Source: Serratia sp. DD3 (GTDB lineage Bacteria > Pseudomonadota > Gammaproteobacteria > Enterobacterales > Enterobacteriaceae). Taken from it: a DNA stretch of 60,883 nucleotides. A model generated the notes under the pieces. It was given only the letters and a program-made list of their open reading frames with translations, had not been told where the DNA came from and ran no database searches. Position numbers and translations under genes: made by a program. This document shows positions 1-8,458 of the stretch, one piece after another (within the stretch, counting starts at the first letter, position 1; every line of letters begins with the position of its first letter). The stretch lies in assembly GCF_000496755.2 (NCBI RefSeq), contig NZ_AYKS02000087.1, forward strand, positions 1 through 60,883, written 5' to 3'.

Positions 1-1
1 C

Positions 2-64
2 CGTGCTGAAGAGTTCACAGTGGTTGACGCCATTGAAGGCGCTGAACGCAGCTACGGCACATAG
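2..64 (+). CDS. C-terminal end of an unidentified protein (partial)
   Basis: The window opens inside a reading frame that gives RAEEFTVVDAIEGAERSYGT and then stops with TAG at 62-64. A perfect hairpin three bases after the stop supports a real gene end. Twenty residues are too few for me to name the family. It could belong to a neighbour of the purine genes or be unrelated, because the insertion sequence just downstream may have separated it from its original context. Confidence 0.4.
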   Translation, partial: RAEEFTVVDAIEGAERSYGT

Positions 65-66
65 GC

Positions 67-90
67 AAACTCGCCAAGGATGGCGAGTTT
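67..90 (+). terminator. hairpin after the partial gene
   Basis: AAACTCGCC and GGCGAGTTT form a perfect 9-bp stem around a 6-base loop. It begins 3 bases after the stop codon at 64. Only three T residues follow, inside the stem itself, so it is a weak intrinsic terminator or an mRNA-end stabiliser. Confidence 0.5.
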
Positions 91-188
91 AGGCGAGACA
101 GACAAGGATAATGAGATGGACGCTCCAACTTTTACGGCATCAAAGTGCCAAAATGTGAGCGTGAAAACTCAAAAGAAGGAGCGTCCAA

Positions 189-1208
189 ATGAAAGTATCT
201 ACCCTCGGTATCGACTTGGCAAAAAATGTTTTCCAGCTTCATGGCGTTGATCACAATGGCAAGACGGTTCTGAAGAAAAAACTGACTCGCGATAAATTCG
301 TGCCTTTTATCATGCAACTGGAACCTTGCCTTATTGGGATGGAGGCCTGTGCTTCGAGTCATCATTTCGCTCGGGTGCTGACTCAGTTTGGCCATCAGGT
401 CAAATTGATGCCACCGCAATATGTCAAACCCTACGTCAAAACCAACAAGACCGATGCTGCTGATGCCGAAGCGATTTGTGAAGCAGTTACACGTCCCAAC
501 ATGCGCTTTGTGCAGGTAAAAACCGCTGAGCAGCAGGCAGTTCTTGCTTTGCATACCGAGCGAGACATCCTCATTCGGGAACGTATCGCCTGTGTAAACA
601 GCCTACGGGCTATACTGGCCGAGTTTGGCCTCATTATGGCAGTTGGTCGGAAAGCGTTTAATCAAGGTATTCCCGATATTCTGGAAAATGGGGATATCGA
701 GCTATCGCCATTTATTCGACGCAGTGTTGCTCGTCAGTTTGAGCATATCCAGTCGTTGGAAGACCAAGTCACCTTGATTGAGCAAGAGCTCAGCCAGTGG
801 GCGCAGACCCAGCCAGCCTGTCAGCGGGTAATGAAAGTGCCGGGTGTCGGGTTGCTGACCTCGACCTATCTGGTTGCGTCGGTTGGTAACGGACAGCAAT
901 TTCATTGTGCGAAACAGTTTTCCTCCTGGCTGGGCCTGACACCACGTGAACACTCCAGCGGTGGTAAACAGCGGCTAGGCAGCATCAGCAAACGAGGCGA
1001 TGGCTACTTTCGATATTTGCTGGTACACGGTGCCCGTGCTGTAGCCTCGGTGATTGAACGCCATAAAGAAGACATGCCGTGGTTATTTGCCTTGCTGCAA
1101 AAGAAAAACTACAACGTAGCGGTGGTGGCGCAGGCGAGCAAAACGGCACGTATTCTGTGGTCAATGCTGGTGAAAGAAACAGAATATCGACCCGTTATCA
1201 CCCATTGA
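189..1208 (+). CDS. IS110-family transposase (IS1328-like)
   Basis: A 339-residue transposase that recombines the element through a DEDD-type catalytic domain. The N-terminal RuvC-like domain starts with IDLAKNVFQ, whose D is the first catalytic acid; a DAADAEA segment follows near residue 90. The C-terminal Transposase_20 domain shows PGVGLLT and WLGLTPREHSSGGK, including the conserved serine region. The start at 189 has AAGAAGGAG upstream. The length is normal and there is no frameshift, so the element is potentially active. The last codons form one arm of a long hairpin. Confidence 0.9.
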   Translation: MKVSTLGIDLAKNVFQLHGVDHNGKTVLKKKLTRDKFVPFIMQLEPCLIGMEACASSHHFARVLTQFGHQVKLMPPQYVKPYVKTNKTDAADAEAICEAVTRPNMRFVQVKTAEQQAVLALHTERDILIRERIACVNSLRAILAEFGLIMAVGRKAFNQGIPDILENGDIELSPFIRRSVARQFEHIQSLEDQVTLIEQELSQWAQTQPACQRVMKVPGVGLLTSTYLVASVGNGQQFHCAKQFSSWLGLTPREHSSGGKQRLGSISKRGDGYFRYLLVHGARAVASVIERHKEDMPWLFALLQKKNYNVAVVAQASKTARILWSMLVKETEYRPVITH

Positions 1209-1235
1209 GACAAGCTCAAAGGGTGATAACGGGTC
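1189..1235 (+). terminator. long hairpin across the transposase stop codon
   Basis: GACCCGTTATCACCC (1189-1203) pairs perfectly with GGGTGATAACGGGTC (1221-1235), and TTGAG/CTCAA extends the stem inward past one A-A mismatch. The stem includes the final transposase codons and the stop. No T-run follows. It may block transcription or translation entering from flanking DNA, or act in 3' mRNA processing. Confidence 0.5.
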
Positions 1236-1554
1236 AGCAAGAGTAAAACGCAGTCCGGTAGTTGCATGTGTAATCAAGAAGATGGCGAAACAGGTAAGAC
1301 CGCAGGTGAGACAATCCGATACAGACGAGGGTATTTTGACCCGTAAGGATGTAAGGAACTCACCTGGCGGATTTCATCATGGTTCGGGTCACAACAAGCA
1401 CCCAGAAAGAAACCGGATATATGGCTGCAATACCTGTTCACTTTTTTCAAGAAAACACTCGCATTATCGGGAGCGTCCATATACGTCTGTAGCAGCCGGC
1501 CGTGATGTGCCGTAGCGTAGTGAGGGGAGTCGCGCAGCGACCGACTGATTTGGC

Positions 1555-1667
1555 AAAGGCGCGGGTTATTAGGGGCCACGCCTTTGGCCCCTAATTCGGT
1601 CGCAGACGCAACTCGTTCATGGGATGAAAAATGCATGGCGACCGAAATATGCCACGATAAAAGCAAA
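1555..1667. repeat. 113-bp direct repeat, copy 1
   Basis: This block recurs at 1711-1823 with only a few differences. Inside it TTAGGGGCC and GGCCCCTAA form a 9-bp palindrome with an 8-base loop. It ends with a 30-bp motif (GCGACCGAAAT...CACGATAAAAGCAAA) that is repeated further right. There is no credible ORF. On the other strand the tandem motif resembles the multiple terminal repeats of IS21-family elements, but no istA or istB is present, so this is inference. Confidence 0.75.
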
Positions 1668-1710
1668 ATTAGGAACGAACCAAGTCATTGCCGAAGGCCA
1701 TATAATTGGT

Positions 1711-1823
1711 AAAGGCGCGGGTTATTAGGGGCCACGCCTTTGGCCCCTAATTCGGTCGCAGATACAACTCGTTCATGGGATGAAAAATGCAAGGCGACCG
1801 AAATATGCCACGATAAAAGCAAA
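1711..1823. repeat. 113-bp direct repeat, copy 2
   Basis: Second copy of the block at 1555-1667, with a 156-bp period and 43 bp of unrelated sequence between the copies. It keeps the same TTAGGGGCC/GGCCCCTAA palindrome and the terminal 30-bp motif. Together with the copies to its right it fills the whole gap between the IS1328-like element and yqeA. Confidence 0.75.
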
Positions 1824-1825
1824 TA

Positions 1826-1855
1826 GCGACCGAAATTTACCACGATAAAAGCAAA
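1826..1855. repeat. extra copy of the 30-bp subrepeat
   Basis: GCGACCGAAAT-TTA-CCACGATAAAAGCAAA repeats the motif that ends both 113-bp blocks (1638-1667 and 1794-1823). A fourth, truncated copy (GCGACCGATAT) starts at 1858, next to the yqeA stop. The motif-spacer-motif array (1794, 1826, 1858) has an exact 32-bp period, about three helical turns, as expected for repeated protein-binding sites at an IS end. Confidence 0.65.
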
Positions 1856-1883
1856 TAGCGACCGATATCTAACACCCCCACCA

Positions 1884-2816
1884 CTAATAGCTAATTACCG
1901 TCCCGGTTTTCCCTTCAATCCCTTCTTGGGCCTTGCTTAAGACCGTAATCAGCGCCTGACGCCCAGGTTTAGACTCGGCAAAAGCCACTGCGGCTTCCAC
2001 TTTCGGCAACATAGAACCTTTAGCAAAATGCTCTTCGGCAATAAAACGTTGTGCATCACTCACACTCAATTTATCTAGCCACTGCTCATTCGGCTTGCCA
2101 AAGTTAATCGCCACTTTCTCTACAGCAGTCAGGATGATCAACATATCAGCATCGATCATCTCAGCCAGTTTGGCGCTCGCCCAATCTTTATCAATCACCG
2201 CGCTGGCACCCCGCAGGTGATGCCCCTCTGCTATTACCGGGATACCCCCACCACCAACGGTAATCACCACCTGCCCAGCATCCATCATAGTGCGTACTGT
2301 TTCTTTCTCCACAATATCCACTGGCTTAGGTGAGGCAACCACTCGACGATAACCCCGCCCGGCATCTTCCTTCATGTTATAGCCGTTCTTGGTCATCACC
2401 TTGGCTTCTGCCTCCGTAAAGAAGGAGCCGATGGGCTTAGTGGGGTTAAGGAAAGCCGGATCATCGGCACTGACGATCACCTGGGTAATCAGCGTTGCCA
2501 CTGGTTTGTCGATATTACGATCCAGCAACTCTTCACGTAGCGCATTTTGCAGATCATAACCAATGTATCCCTGGCTTAAGGCAACACAGACTGACATAGG
2601 TAACATCGGCGTATGGGCTTCAGTTTTGGCGGCAGCCTCAAATGCCAGGTTGATCATCCCCACTTGCGGGCCATTACCATGAGTCACCACCACCTGATGG
2701 CCGTGGGCAATTAAATCAACGATCGCCCGTGCCGTGGTTTTTACTGCCTGCATCTGTTCTGCCAGACCTTCCCCCAATGCGTTGCCACCTAGTGCCAATA
2801 CTATTTTCTTCTTCAT
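1884..2816 (-). CDS. yqeA: carbamate kinase YqeA/ArcC-like
   Basis: A cytoplasmic kinase of the amino-acid kinase fold that makes ATP and carbamate, hence CO2 and ammonia, from carbamoyl phosphate and ADP. At 310 residues it has the family length. It shows LALGGNALG at the N-terminus, THGNGPQVG near residue 46, and GGGGIPV near residue 190 in the nucleotide-binding half. It is the last gene of the ygeW-ygeX-ygeY-hyuA-yqeA series and would harvest ATP from carbamoyl phosphate released by the carbamoyltransferase YgeW. The 109-bp gap after hyuA has no terminator. Its 3' end abuts repeat debris, so genes that followed in other species may have been lost here. Confidence 0.9.
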   Translation of the reverse strand: MKKKIVLALGGNALGEGLAEQMQAVKTTARAIVDLIAHGHQVVVTHGNGPQVGMINLAFEAAAKTEAHTPMLPMSVCVALSQGYIGYDLQNALREELLDRNIDKPVATLITQVIVSADDPAFLNPTKPIGSFFTEAEAKVMTKNGYNMKEDAGRGYRRVVASPKPVDIVEKETVRTMMDAGQVVITVGGGGIPVIAEGHHLRGASAVIDKDWASAKLAEMIDADMLIILTAVEKVAINFGKPNEQWLDKLSVSDAQRFIAEEHFAKGSMLPKVEAAVAFAESKPGRQALITVLSKAQEGIEGKTGTVISY

Positions 2817-2925
2817 GCTGAACCTCGTTTTAGCTCAATGTTAGTTCCGCCTAATCTGTTCCTTTAGGGGAGAGATAATCCATAAATAAATATTAATAAT
2901 ATGATCGTTCAGATAATTACCTTCG

Positions 2926-4326
2926 TTATCCCATTTTTGCGGCAATCTCGGCATTAAAGGGTCGGCGGCGCAAAAACTGCCCATATCCCCGTCGGCCGGT
3001 AAACTCACCATTGCGCGCCACGATTTCACCCCGGCATATCGTCAACACCACCGCACCTTGGCAATGGAAGCCCTCATAAGGGGAATAATCTGCGTTATCA
3101 TGCAACTGGTTATGGCTGATAACCCTGGACTGGCGCGGGTCAATGATCACCACATCCGCATCCGCACCCAGGTTTAAACTGCCTTTACGTGGCCATAGGC
3201 CAAACAACCGCGCCGGGTTACTGCTGGTGAGCGCGACAAAACGCGAAGGTGAAATTCGACCGCTCATCACACCATGGGAAAATAGCAGTGCCATGCGGTT
3301 CTCGACCCCGGGCAGGCCATTGGGGCAGCGGGTAAAGTTGCCTTGTGACATTTCTAACCGCTGATGATAAGGAAAACTGCAGTGGTCGGTGGCTACCGTA
3401 TCAATAGATCCATCGGCAATGCCCACCCATAGGCGATCCACCTGCTGCTGATTGCGCAGTGGTGGACTAAGAATGTATTTCAAACCGTCTTCACGCAGAT
3501 AACACTGCTCATTAAGCAACAGATACTGCGGGCAAGTTTCAACCCAGACCGGTTGCCGCTGCCTGCGTGCCAGGCGCAAGTAGTCCAGCCCTAACGCACT
3601 GGATAAATGAACGATATAGAGCGGTGTATTATCAGCCAACTCGGCCAGGTTAATCATCCGGCTAATCGCTTCCGCTTCACACTCCACGGGGCGACTTAAA
3701 GCATGATAAATCGGTGCTGTTTTGCCCGCCGCAATCAGCGCCGCTCGGCGAAATGCAATGGCGGCATCATTTTCTGGATGAACCGTCGTCAGTGCCCCCA
3801 CCTGCTTTAATTGCCATAAAGCGCGCAAGACATCCGCATCATCCAATTTGTAGAGATAGGTCAGATAGAATTTGAAGCTGCTGATCCCTTCATCATGGAC
3901 CATGCTATTCATTTCTTTCAGAATGCCGTCATTAATATGCTGGATGACGCCGTGAAAACCATAATCGATGACTGCATTACCCTCGGCATACTGATGGTAG
4001 ACATTGAGCTGATGATGGAGTGAACAGCCTGCGGGGCCAAAGCCCATATGGTCGATAATGGTGGTGGTACCGCCACAGGCTGCCGCACGGGTACCACTGT
4101 AAAAGTCATCGCAACTGCGTGCTATGCCGACATCAATATTAAAGTGGGTATGGACATCAATGCCCCCGGGCATCACATAGCAACCAGAGGCATCAATCAC
4201 CTCGCAGTGAGCATCGGGCTCAATCATGGCGTCCCGTTGAATAATCACGCCATCTTCAAGCAACAAATCTTGCGAATACTGCCCTTCGCTATCCACCAGA
4301 ATGCCGTTCTTGATGAGTTTTTTCAT
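2926..4326 (-). CDS. hyuA: dihydropyrimidinase/D-hydantoinase HyuA
   Basis: A cyclic-amidase metalloenzyme that opens hydantoin- or dihydropyrimidine-type rings. I chose the start at 4326 (MKKLIKNG), giving 466 residues, close to E. coli HyuA. The frame is open upstream to 4374, but those codons lie in the terminator hairpin and have no ribosome site. Visible features are the metal-binding DVHTHFN motif after the first beta strand, SFKFYLTY carrying the probable carboxylated lysine, HPEND, and a C-terminal TDHC metal site. In the purine-degradation gene set it is expected to act on a ring-opened purine intermediate; the substrate is inference. Confidence 0.9.
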   Translation of the reverse strand: MKKLIKNGILVDSEGQYSQDLLLEDGVIIQRDAMIEPDAHCEVIDASGCYVMPGGIDVHTHFNIDVGIARSCDDFYSGTRAAACGGTTTIIDHMGFGPAGCSLHHQLNVYHQYAEGNAVIDYGFHGVIQHINDGILKEMNSMVHDEGISSFKFYLTYLYKLDDADVLRALWQLKQVGALTTVHPENDAAIAFRRAALIAAGKTAPIYHALSRPVECEAEAISRMINLAELADNTPLYIVHLSSALGLDYLRLARRQRQPVWVETCPQYLLLNEQCYLREDGLKYILSPPLRNQQQVDRLWVGIADGSIDTVATDHCSFPYHQRLEMSQGNFTRCPNGLPGVENRMALLFSHGVMSGRISPSRFVALTSSNPARLFGLWPRKGSLNLGADADVVIIDPRQSRVISHNQLHDNADYSPYEGFHCQGAVVLTICRGEIVARNGEFTGRRGYGQFLRRRPFNAEIAAKMG

Positions 4327-4339
4327 CGCTGGTGCCCCT

Positions 4340-4372
4340 GAAAAAAACAGCCCCGGCAAAAACTGCCGGGGC
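4340..4372 (-). terminator. intrinsic terminator between ygeY and hyuA
   Basis: On the minus strand GCCCCGGCA and TGCCGGGGC form a perfect 9-bp GC-rich stem with a 5-base loop, followed by a run of seven T. It starts 13 bases after the ygeY stop and its T-run ends just before the hyuA ribosome site. This is a textbook rho-independent terminator inside an otherwise co-directional series, so hyuA and yqeA should receive less transcript or need a promoter of their own. Confidence 0.8.
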
Positions 4373-4384
4373 AAGGATCAACAC

Positions 4385-5599
4385 TTACTTCAGTTCTTCC
4401 AGATAAACCAACGGAATTGCCGCATACATGGCAGCACAGGTCACCAGATGCTCTTTCCAGGTTTTCTCATTCGGCGCATGGGCTTCAGGCTCTTTACCTG
4501 GACCAAAACCGATCACTGGAATACCGTGACGCCCCATGATGGATACGCCATTGGTGGAGAAAGTCCACTTGTCCACCACCGGTTTTTTCTTGAACAACTG
4601 CTGATAGGCTTTACTTAATGTTTTCACCGTAATGTGGTCTTCTTCTACTTTCCAGGTAGGGAAGTAACATTCAGTTGGATAAACCAGACCGGTGTAAGAA
4701 GGACGGTCGTAGTTATACATGGATACGGTTGCTTTAGCGGCTTTCACTGCCGGTAACGCACGGATCTCGTCCAAGGCCCCTTCCCAGGTTTCACCCCAGG
4801 TGAGACGGCGGTCGATGGATACTGCACAGCTATCTGCTACGGCACAACGGCTCGGAGAGGTGAAGAAAATCTCGGAGACCGTCAGCGTTCCTTTACCCAG
4901 GAAATCATCATGGCCCAAGTTGCCCGCTAATTCCTGCAACTCATTGAGGATCGGCCCCATTTTGAAAATCGCATTATCGCCACGCTCTGGTGCAGAGCCA
5001 TGGCAACTGATGCCTTGTACATCAATGCGGATTTCCATACGGCCACGTTGCCCACGGTAAATCTGGCAATCGGTAGGTTCAGTACTGACGACAAACTCCG
5101 GACGGATCTTGGATTGCTCAATAATATACTGCCAGCACAGGCCATCGCAGTCTTCTTCCTGCACAGTGCCGGTGACCAGCAAGGTATATTGGTCTTCCAG
5201 CCCCAAGTCCTTGATGATTTTACCTGCATACACCATGGAAGCCATACCGCCTTCCTGGTCCGATGCACCGCGACCCCCGATAATTTCATCATCTTCCATC
5301 CCTTTATAGGGATCGAAATTCCAGTTTTTAATATTACCGATGCCGACGGTATCAATGTGCGCATCCATGGCAATCAGGTGCGGACCATGGCCGATATAGC
5401 CCAAGACGTTGCCCATCGGGTCAATCTCAACTTTATCGAAACCGACTTTTTCCATCTCTTTCTTGATACATAGCACCACCAGCTTTTCGTCACAACTTTC
5501 ACTGGGAATAGCAATCATATCCCGCAGGAAACGCGCCATCTCATCTTTATATTGGTAGGCTTTTTCTAACACCATTTCAAAAGGAATTTGCTTGGCCAT
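4385..5599 (-). CDS. ygeY: M20-family metallohydrolase YgeY
   Basis: A 404-residue member of the M20/ArgE/DapE family, the same size as E. coli YgeY. Metal-site motifs are [10 protein letters not shown] near residue 78, [12 protein letters not shown] with the catalytic acid region near 110, and VQEEDCDG near 146. The C-terminal half holds the dimerisation insert and a final HAPNE metal ligand. It hydrolyses an amide bond in a small molecule. In published gut uric-acid clusters ygeY sits with ygeX and ygeW and is needed for degradation, but the exact substrate cannot be read from sequence. The GGAG ribosome site lies rather far (11 bases) from the ATG. Confidence 0.9.
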   Translation of the reverse strand: MAKQIPFEMVLEKAYQYKDEMARFLRDMIAIPSESCDEKLVVLCIKKEMEKVGFDKVEIDPMGNVLGYIGHGPHLIAMDAHIDTVGIGNIKNWNFDPYKGMEDDEIIGGRGASDQEGGMASMVYAGKIIKDLGLEDQYTLLVTGTVQEEDCDGLCWQYIIEQSKIRPEFVVSTEPTDCQIYRGQRGRMEIRIDVQGISCHGSAPERGDNAIFKMGPILNELQELAGNLGHDDFLGKGTLTVSEIFFTSPSRCAVADSCAVSIDRRLTWGETWEGALDEIRALPAVKAAKATVSMYNYDRPSYTGLVYPTECYFPTWKVEEDHITVKTLSKAYQQLFKKKPVVDKWTFSTNGVSIMGRHGIPVIGFGPGKEPEAHAPNEKTWKEHLVTCAAMYAAIPLVYLEELK

Positions 5600-5627
5600 T
5601 ATGTTCTGTTCTCCAATCTTTTATTGC

Positions 5628-5645
5628 CTCTCGTCCATACGAGAG
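5628..5645 (-). other. intercistronic hairpin ygeX/ygeY
   Basis: CTCTCGT (5628-5634) and ACGAGAG (5639-5645) form a perfect 7-bp stem with a 4-base loop between ygeX and ygeY. No T-run follows on the minus strand, so RNA processing or stabilisation is likelier than termination. Confidence 0.45.
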
Positions 5646-5677
5646 ATGACATAATCTGAGGGTCCCGCTGCTACTTT

Positions 5678-6871
5678 TCACACAGGACATTTCCCTTCCC
5701 ATACCACTTCGCGATAATGCTTAACGTCGGTGTCGCCTTCCGTACTGATCAACAAGACGACGGATTGACTATTGAGGCCGAGCCTTTCCATCAGTTCTTT
5801 CCGCTGTGGGCTATAGTGCACCGCAGCCAGTACCCCAAGCCCAACCGCGCCTGACTCGCCAGAAATAATGCGCGGGTCATCACCCAGTGGATTGCCGAGA
5901 ACGCGCATGCCTAATGCCGCCACGCTATCCTGACAAGAGATAAACTGCGTGGCGCAGTTACGTATCAGCGGCCAACCCAGCGGGTTAGGTTCTCCACAGG
6001 CCAACCCCGCCATAATGGTGGCCATATCGCCACCGACATTAACGATTTCGCCTTTGACGCCAGAACGATACATACAATCAGCCAACTCAGGCTCTACGAT
6101 CACCGAGTGCAGTTTGTCAGCACCAAACACATCCACCAGATAGCCCAATACGCCCCCGGCCATAGCACCGACCCCCGCTTGTAAAAACACATGGGTTGGC
6201 CGGTCAATTTTCATCTGATACATCTGCTCGATCGCTTCATCCGCCAAGGTGGCATAACCTTGCATAATCCAGGTGGGGATCTTGGTATACCCTTCCCAGG
6301 CGGTATCCTGTACCACTTCCCAACCCCGCTCTTTGGCGGTTTTCATGGTCAGCCGCACGGTATCGTCGTAGTTCATGTCAGTAACGATACATTCCGCACC
6401 AAGATTGAGAATATGGTCGACCCGCTCCTGAGCAGAGCCTTTTGGCATATACACCACGGCGTGTTGCCCTAATTGTTTGGCTGCCCAGGCAACCCCCCGA
6501 CCGTGGTTACCATCAGTGGTCGTGGCGAAGGTCATTTTCTCGTTCAGTGAGGATTTGAATTTTTCAAACGAGAAAGTGCTGATATCAACGTGATACTTTT
6601 CACATAACAACCGGGCGATAGCATAGGCACCACCCAGCATTTTGAAGGCATTTAAACTGAAACGTTTGGATTCATCTTTTACCAGAATTTTCCGCACGCC
6701 AAACAAATCAGCAAGATCATTCAACGCGCATAGTGGTGTAGGCTGATATCCGGTAATTTTTTTATGAAACTCCCGCGCTTTCTGTGCTTCCGCGCGTGAG
6801 AACAGTGGAGACGTTTCTCCGTTAAAATTACGGTTATCCTCAATATCCATTTTCAATGAAAAAACCGACAT
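5678..6871 (-). CDS. ygeX: 2,3-diaminopropionate ammonia-lyase YgeX
   Basis: A PLP-dependent fold-type II enzyme converting 2,3-diaminopropionate to pyruvate and two ammonia. I chose the start at 6871 (MSVFSLKMD), preceded by the strong ribosome site AGAGGAGGT; this gives 397 residues, matching E. coli YgeX. The PLP lysine lies in KRFSLNAFKMLGGA near residue 70, and TTDGNHGRG is the substrate-binding asparagine loop. In the uric-acid cluster it makes pyruvate and ammonia from a diaminopropionate intermediate. It follows ygeW by 74 bp that hold a perfect hairpin. Confidence 0.93.
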   Translation of the reverse strand: MSVFSLKMDIEDNRNFNGETSPLFSRAEAQKAREFHKKITGYQPTPLCALNDLADLFGVRKILVKDESKRFSLNAFKMLGGAYAIARLLCEKYHVDISTFSFEKFKSSLNEKMTFATTTDGNHGRGVAWAAKQLGQHAVVYMPKGSAQERVDHILNLGAECIVTDMNYDDTVRLTMKTAKERGWEVVQDTAWEGYTKIPTWIMQGYATLADEAIEQMYQMKIDRPTHVFLQAGVGAMAGGVLGYLVDVFGADKLHSVIVEPELADCMYRSGVKGEIVNVGGDMATIMAGLACGEPNPLGWPLIRNCATQFISCQDSVAALGMRVLGNPLGDDPRIISGESGAVGLGVLAAVHYSPQRKELMERLGLNSQSVVLLISTEGDTDVKHYREVVWEGKCPV

Positions 6872-6909
6872 AACCTTACCTCCTCTGGTCATATTGACAG
6901 TTCATAACT

Positions 6910-6933
6910 CAGGAACACCCGCAGGTGTTCCTG
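6910..6933 (-). other. intercistronic hairpin ygeW/ygeX
   Basis: CAGGAACACC (6910-6919) and GGTGTTCCTG (6924-6933) form a perfect 10-bp stem with a CGCA loop, 13 bases after the ygeW stop. It lacks a T-run. It probably protects the ygeW message or sets the ygeW to ygeX ratio. Confidence 0.5.
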
Positions 6934-6945
6934 ACCAGAGCTGGT

Positions 6946-8133
6946 TTATTTAATGCGTTTTTCTGCTTCTTGCAGTAATTGATTCAACACCAGACCTGGG
7001 TTGGGGAATTTGCGCGCCATGATCATCGCGGCGATGATATAAGGCTTCCAACTGGCTTCCTTATAGGTGGCAATGCGGTACTTCTCAAACACGCTGGCGC
7101 AAACTTCACCTTCACGACAGGACACATCGGTGATATCCGCTGGCAAGCAGTGCATATACAGCGCTTCACCGCCTTTGGTGAGCTTCATCATCTCTTCGGT
7201 GCAGTGCCAGTTTTTGTGATGGGCATTCTGTGCCAGACACTGTTTTTCCAACGCTTTCAGGCCATCATGGTCATTGGCACGCAACAGGTCAGTACGTTGT
7301 TCCATCACCTTATAAGGTGCCCAAGATTTAGGATAAACAATATCCGCCCCTTGGAACGCTTCTGCCATTGATGTCACCTGTTGGAAACTGCCACCAGAGG
7401 TTGCTGCATTATTCTTGGCAACTTCGATCACGTCAGGAATCAGATCGTAACCTTCAGGATGGGCCAACGTGACATTCATCCCAAAACGGGTCATCAGACC
7501 AATAATGCCTTGTGGTACTGACAGCGGTTTACCGTAGCTTGGTGAATAAGCCCAAGTCATGGCGATTTTCTTGCCTTTCAGATTTTCCAGGCTACCGAAA
7601 TGCTCCTGCAACCAGGCCAGATCAGCCATTGACTGAGTAGGGTGGTCGATATCACATTGTAAATTGACCAGTGCAGGACGTTGCGGCAGAACACCTTTTT
7701 CAAAACCTTCGTCCAGTGCTTCACCCACTTCACGCATATAGGCATTACCTGCCCCCAGATACATATCATCACGGATACCGATAGCATCTGCGCAAAATGA
7801 AATCATGTTCGCTGTTTCACGCACGGTTTCACCGTGGGCGATCTGGGATTTACCTTCATCCAGGTCTTGCTGTGCCAAACCCAGCAGGTTGAGTGCTGAC
7901 GCATAGGAAAAACGGGTACGTGTTGAGTTATCACGGAAAACTGAAATACCTAAGCCACTATTAAATACTTTGGTCGCAATATTCTCTGAACGCATGGTTT
8001 TCAACGATTCAGCCAACTTGAGCACCAATTCCAGCTCTTCACGGCTTTGCTCCCAAGTCAACAAAAAGTCCTTTTGATGCAAATTGGACTTTAACGTATT
8101 CATTTCCTTAATCAACTGGTTAACTGTTTTCAT
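6946..8133 (-). CDS. ygeW: knotted carbamoyltransferase YgeW
   Basis: A 395-residue carbamoyltransferase of the aspartate/ornithine carbamoyltransferase superfamily. FRDNSTRTRFSYA near residue 70 is the carbamoyl-phosphate loop (the usual S-T-R-T), HPTQSMADL near 175 is the second phosphate-binding motif, and MHCLPAD near 330 is the third. YgeW-type enzymes have a knotted fold and lack ornithine/aspartate specificity; the true second substrate is uncertain. It is the first gene of its operon. Its start has a GGGGC-type weak ribosome site. A candidate sigma-54 promoter lies about 100 bp upstream and the activator gene ygeV diverges from it. Confidence 0.92.
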   Translation of the reverse strand: MKTVNQLIKEMNTLKSNLHQKDFLLTWEQSREELELVLKLAESLKTMRSENIATKVFNSGLGISVFRDNSTRTRFSYASALNLLGLAQQDLDEGKSQIAHGETVRETANMISFCADAIGIRDDMYLGAGNAYMREVGEALDEGFEKGVLPQRPALVNLQCDIDHPTQSMADLAWLQEHFGSLENLKGKKIAMTWAYSPSYGKPLSVPQGIIGLMTRFGMNVTLAHPEGYDLIPDVIEVAKNNAATSGGSFQQVTSMAEAFQGADIVYPKSWAPYKVMEQRTDLLRANDHDGLKALEKQCLAQNAHHKNWHCTEEMMKLTKGGEALYMHCLPADITDVSCREGEVCASVFEKYRIATYKEASWKPYIIAAMIMARKFPNPGLVLNQLLQEAEKRIK

Positions 8134-8231
8134 CTTTGCCCCTAAATAGAGAGTGTGATTTATTGTGCGATATGACAGGTCTATATCCTACTAATGACAA
8201 ATACGCTTTTACTGCCTCTGTTAAAATGCTT

Positions 8232-8246
8232 TCAATAAGCATGCCA
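8232..8246 (-). promoter_or_regulatory. candidate sigma-54 promoter for ygeW
   Basis: On the minus strand TGGCATG-CTTA-TTGA matches the sigma-54 pattern TGGCACG-N4-TTGC except at the last base of the -12 element. Transcription would start near 8220, about 85 bp ahead of ygeW. The divergent gene encodes a sigma-54 activator, which supports it. The -12 mismatch keeps it tentative. Confidence 0.45.
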
Positions 8247-8289
8247 AGAGACTCAAAGCGGTCAGAAATAAAACCTAATCAGGGGTTAA

Positions 8290-8305
8290 CGTGATTATCA
8301 TCACA
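8290..8305. promoter_or_regulatory. candidate CRP site, ygeV-ygeW intergenic region
   Basis: CGTGA-TTATCA-TCACA differs from the CRP consensus TGTGA-N6-TCACA by one base. It lies between the putative ygeW promoter and the ygeV gene, and could give catabolite control to either side. Confidence 0.5.
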
Positions 8306-8423
8306 AAAAAATGCAATTTACGATGATATTTACCGATTGTTTTTCACAAAGATTGAACACCGAAGGTCATTATAAGAAGCCGAGCTGGGCATTGGTTATA
8401 ATTTTATCCACTGATATCGCAAC

Positions 8424-8458
8424 CAAAATGATAGAGACAATCAAGAATTATCATTTTG
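8424..8458. promoter_or_regulatory. inverted repeat, candidate activator binding site
   Basis: CAAAATGATA (8424-8433) and TATCATTTTG (8449-8458) are perfect 10-bp inverted arms 15 bases apart. They lie about 200 bp upstream of the putative sigma-54 promoter and 130 bp before ygeV, the usual distance for an enhancer-type site bound by the activator, perhaps also autoregulatory. Confidence 0.45.

Larger units (their letters stand above)
116..1480 (+). mobile_element. IS1328-like insertion sequence (IS110 family, IS1111 group)
   Basis: One full-length transposase gene is bounded by an 11-bp perfect inverted repeat: ATGGACGCTCC at 116-126 and GGAGCGTCCAT at 1470-1480. IS1111-group elements carry subterminal inverted repeats a few bases inside the true ends, so the element probably extends slightly past both coordinates. 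About 1.36 kb fits IS1328 from memory. A third copy of the motif, GGAGCGTCC at 178-186, overlaps the transposase ribosome-binding region. About 260 bp downstream of the transposase stop is non-coding. No target duplication is obvious, as expected for this group. Confidence 0.8.

Noticed and set aside
132..634. Minus-strand open frames across the IS1328-like transposase
   Set aside because: They are antisense to a clear transposase, have no ribosome sites and no family features.
1274..1666. Open frames on both strands between the IS end and the repeats
   Set aside because: They cross the IS boundary and repeat units and have repeat-derived composition; no support as genes.
8311..8326. Second sigma-54-like match TGCAA-N4-CGATGAT
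   Set aside because: It lacks the GG of the -24 element, so it is much weaker than the 8232-8246 candidate.
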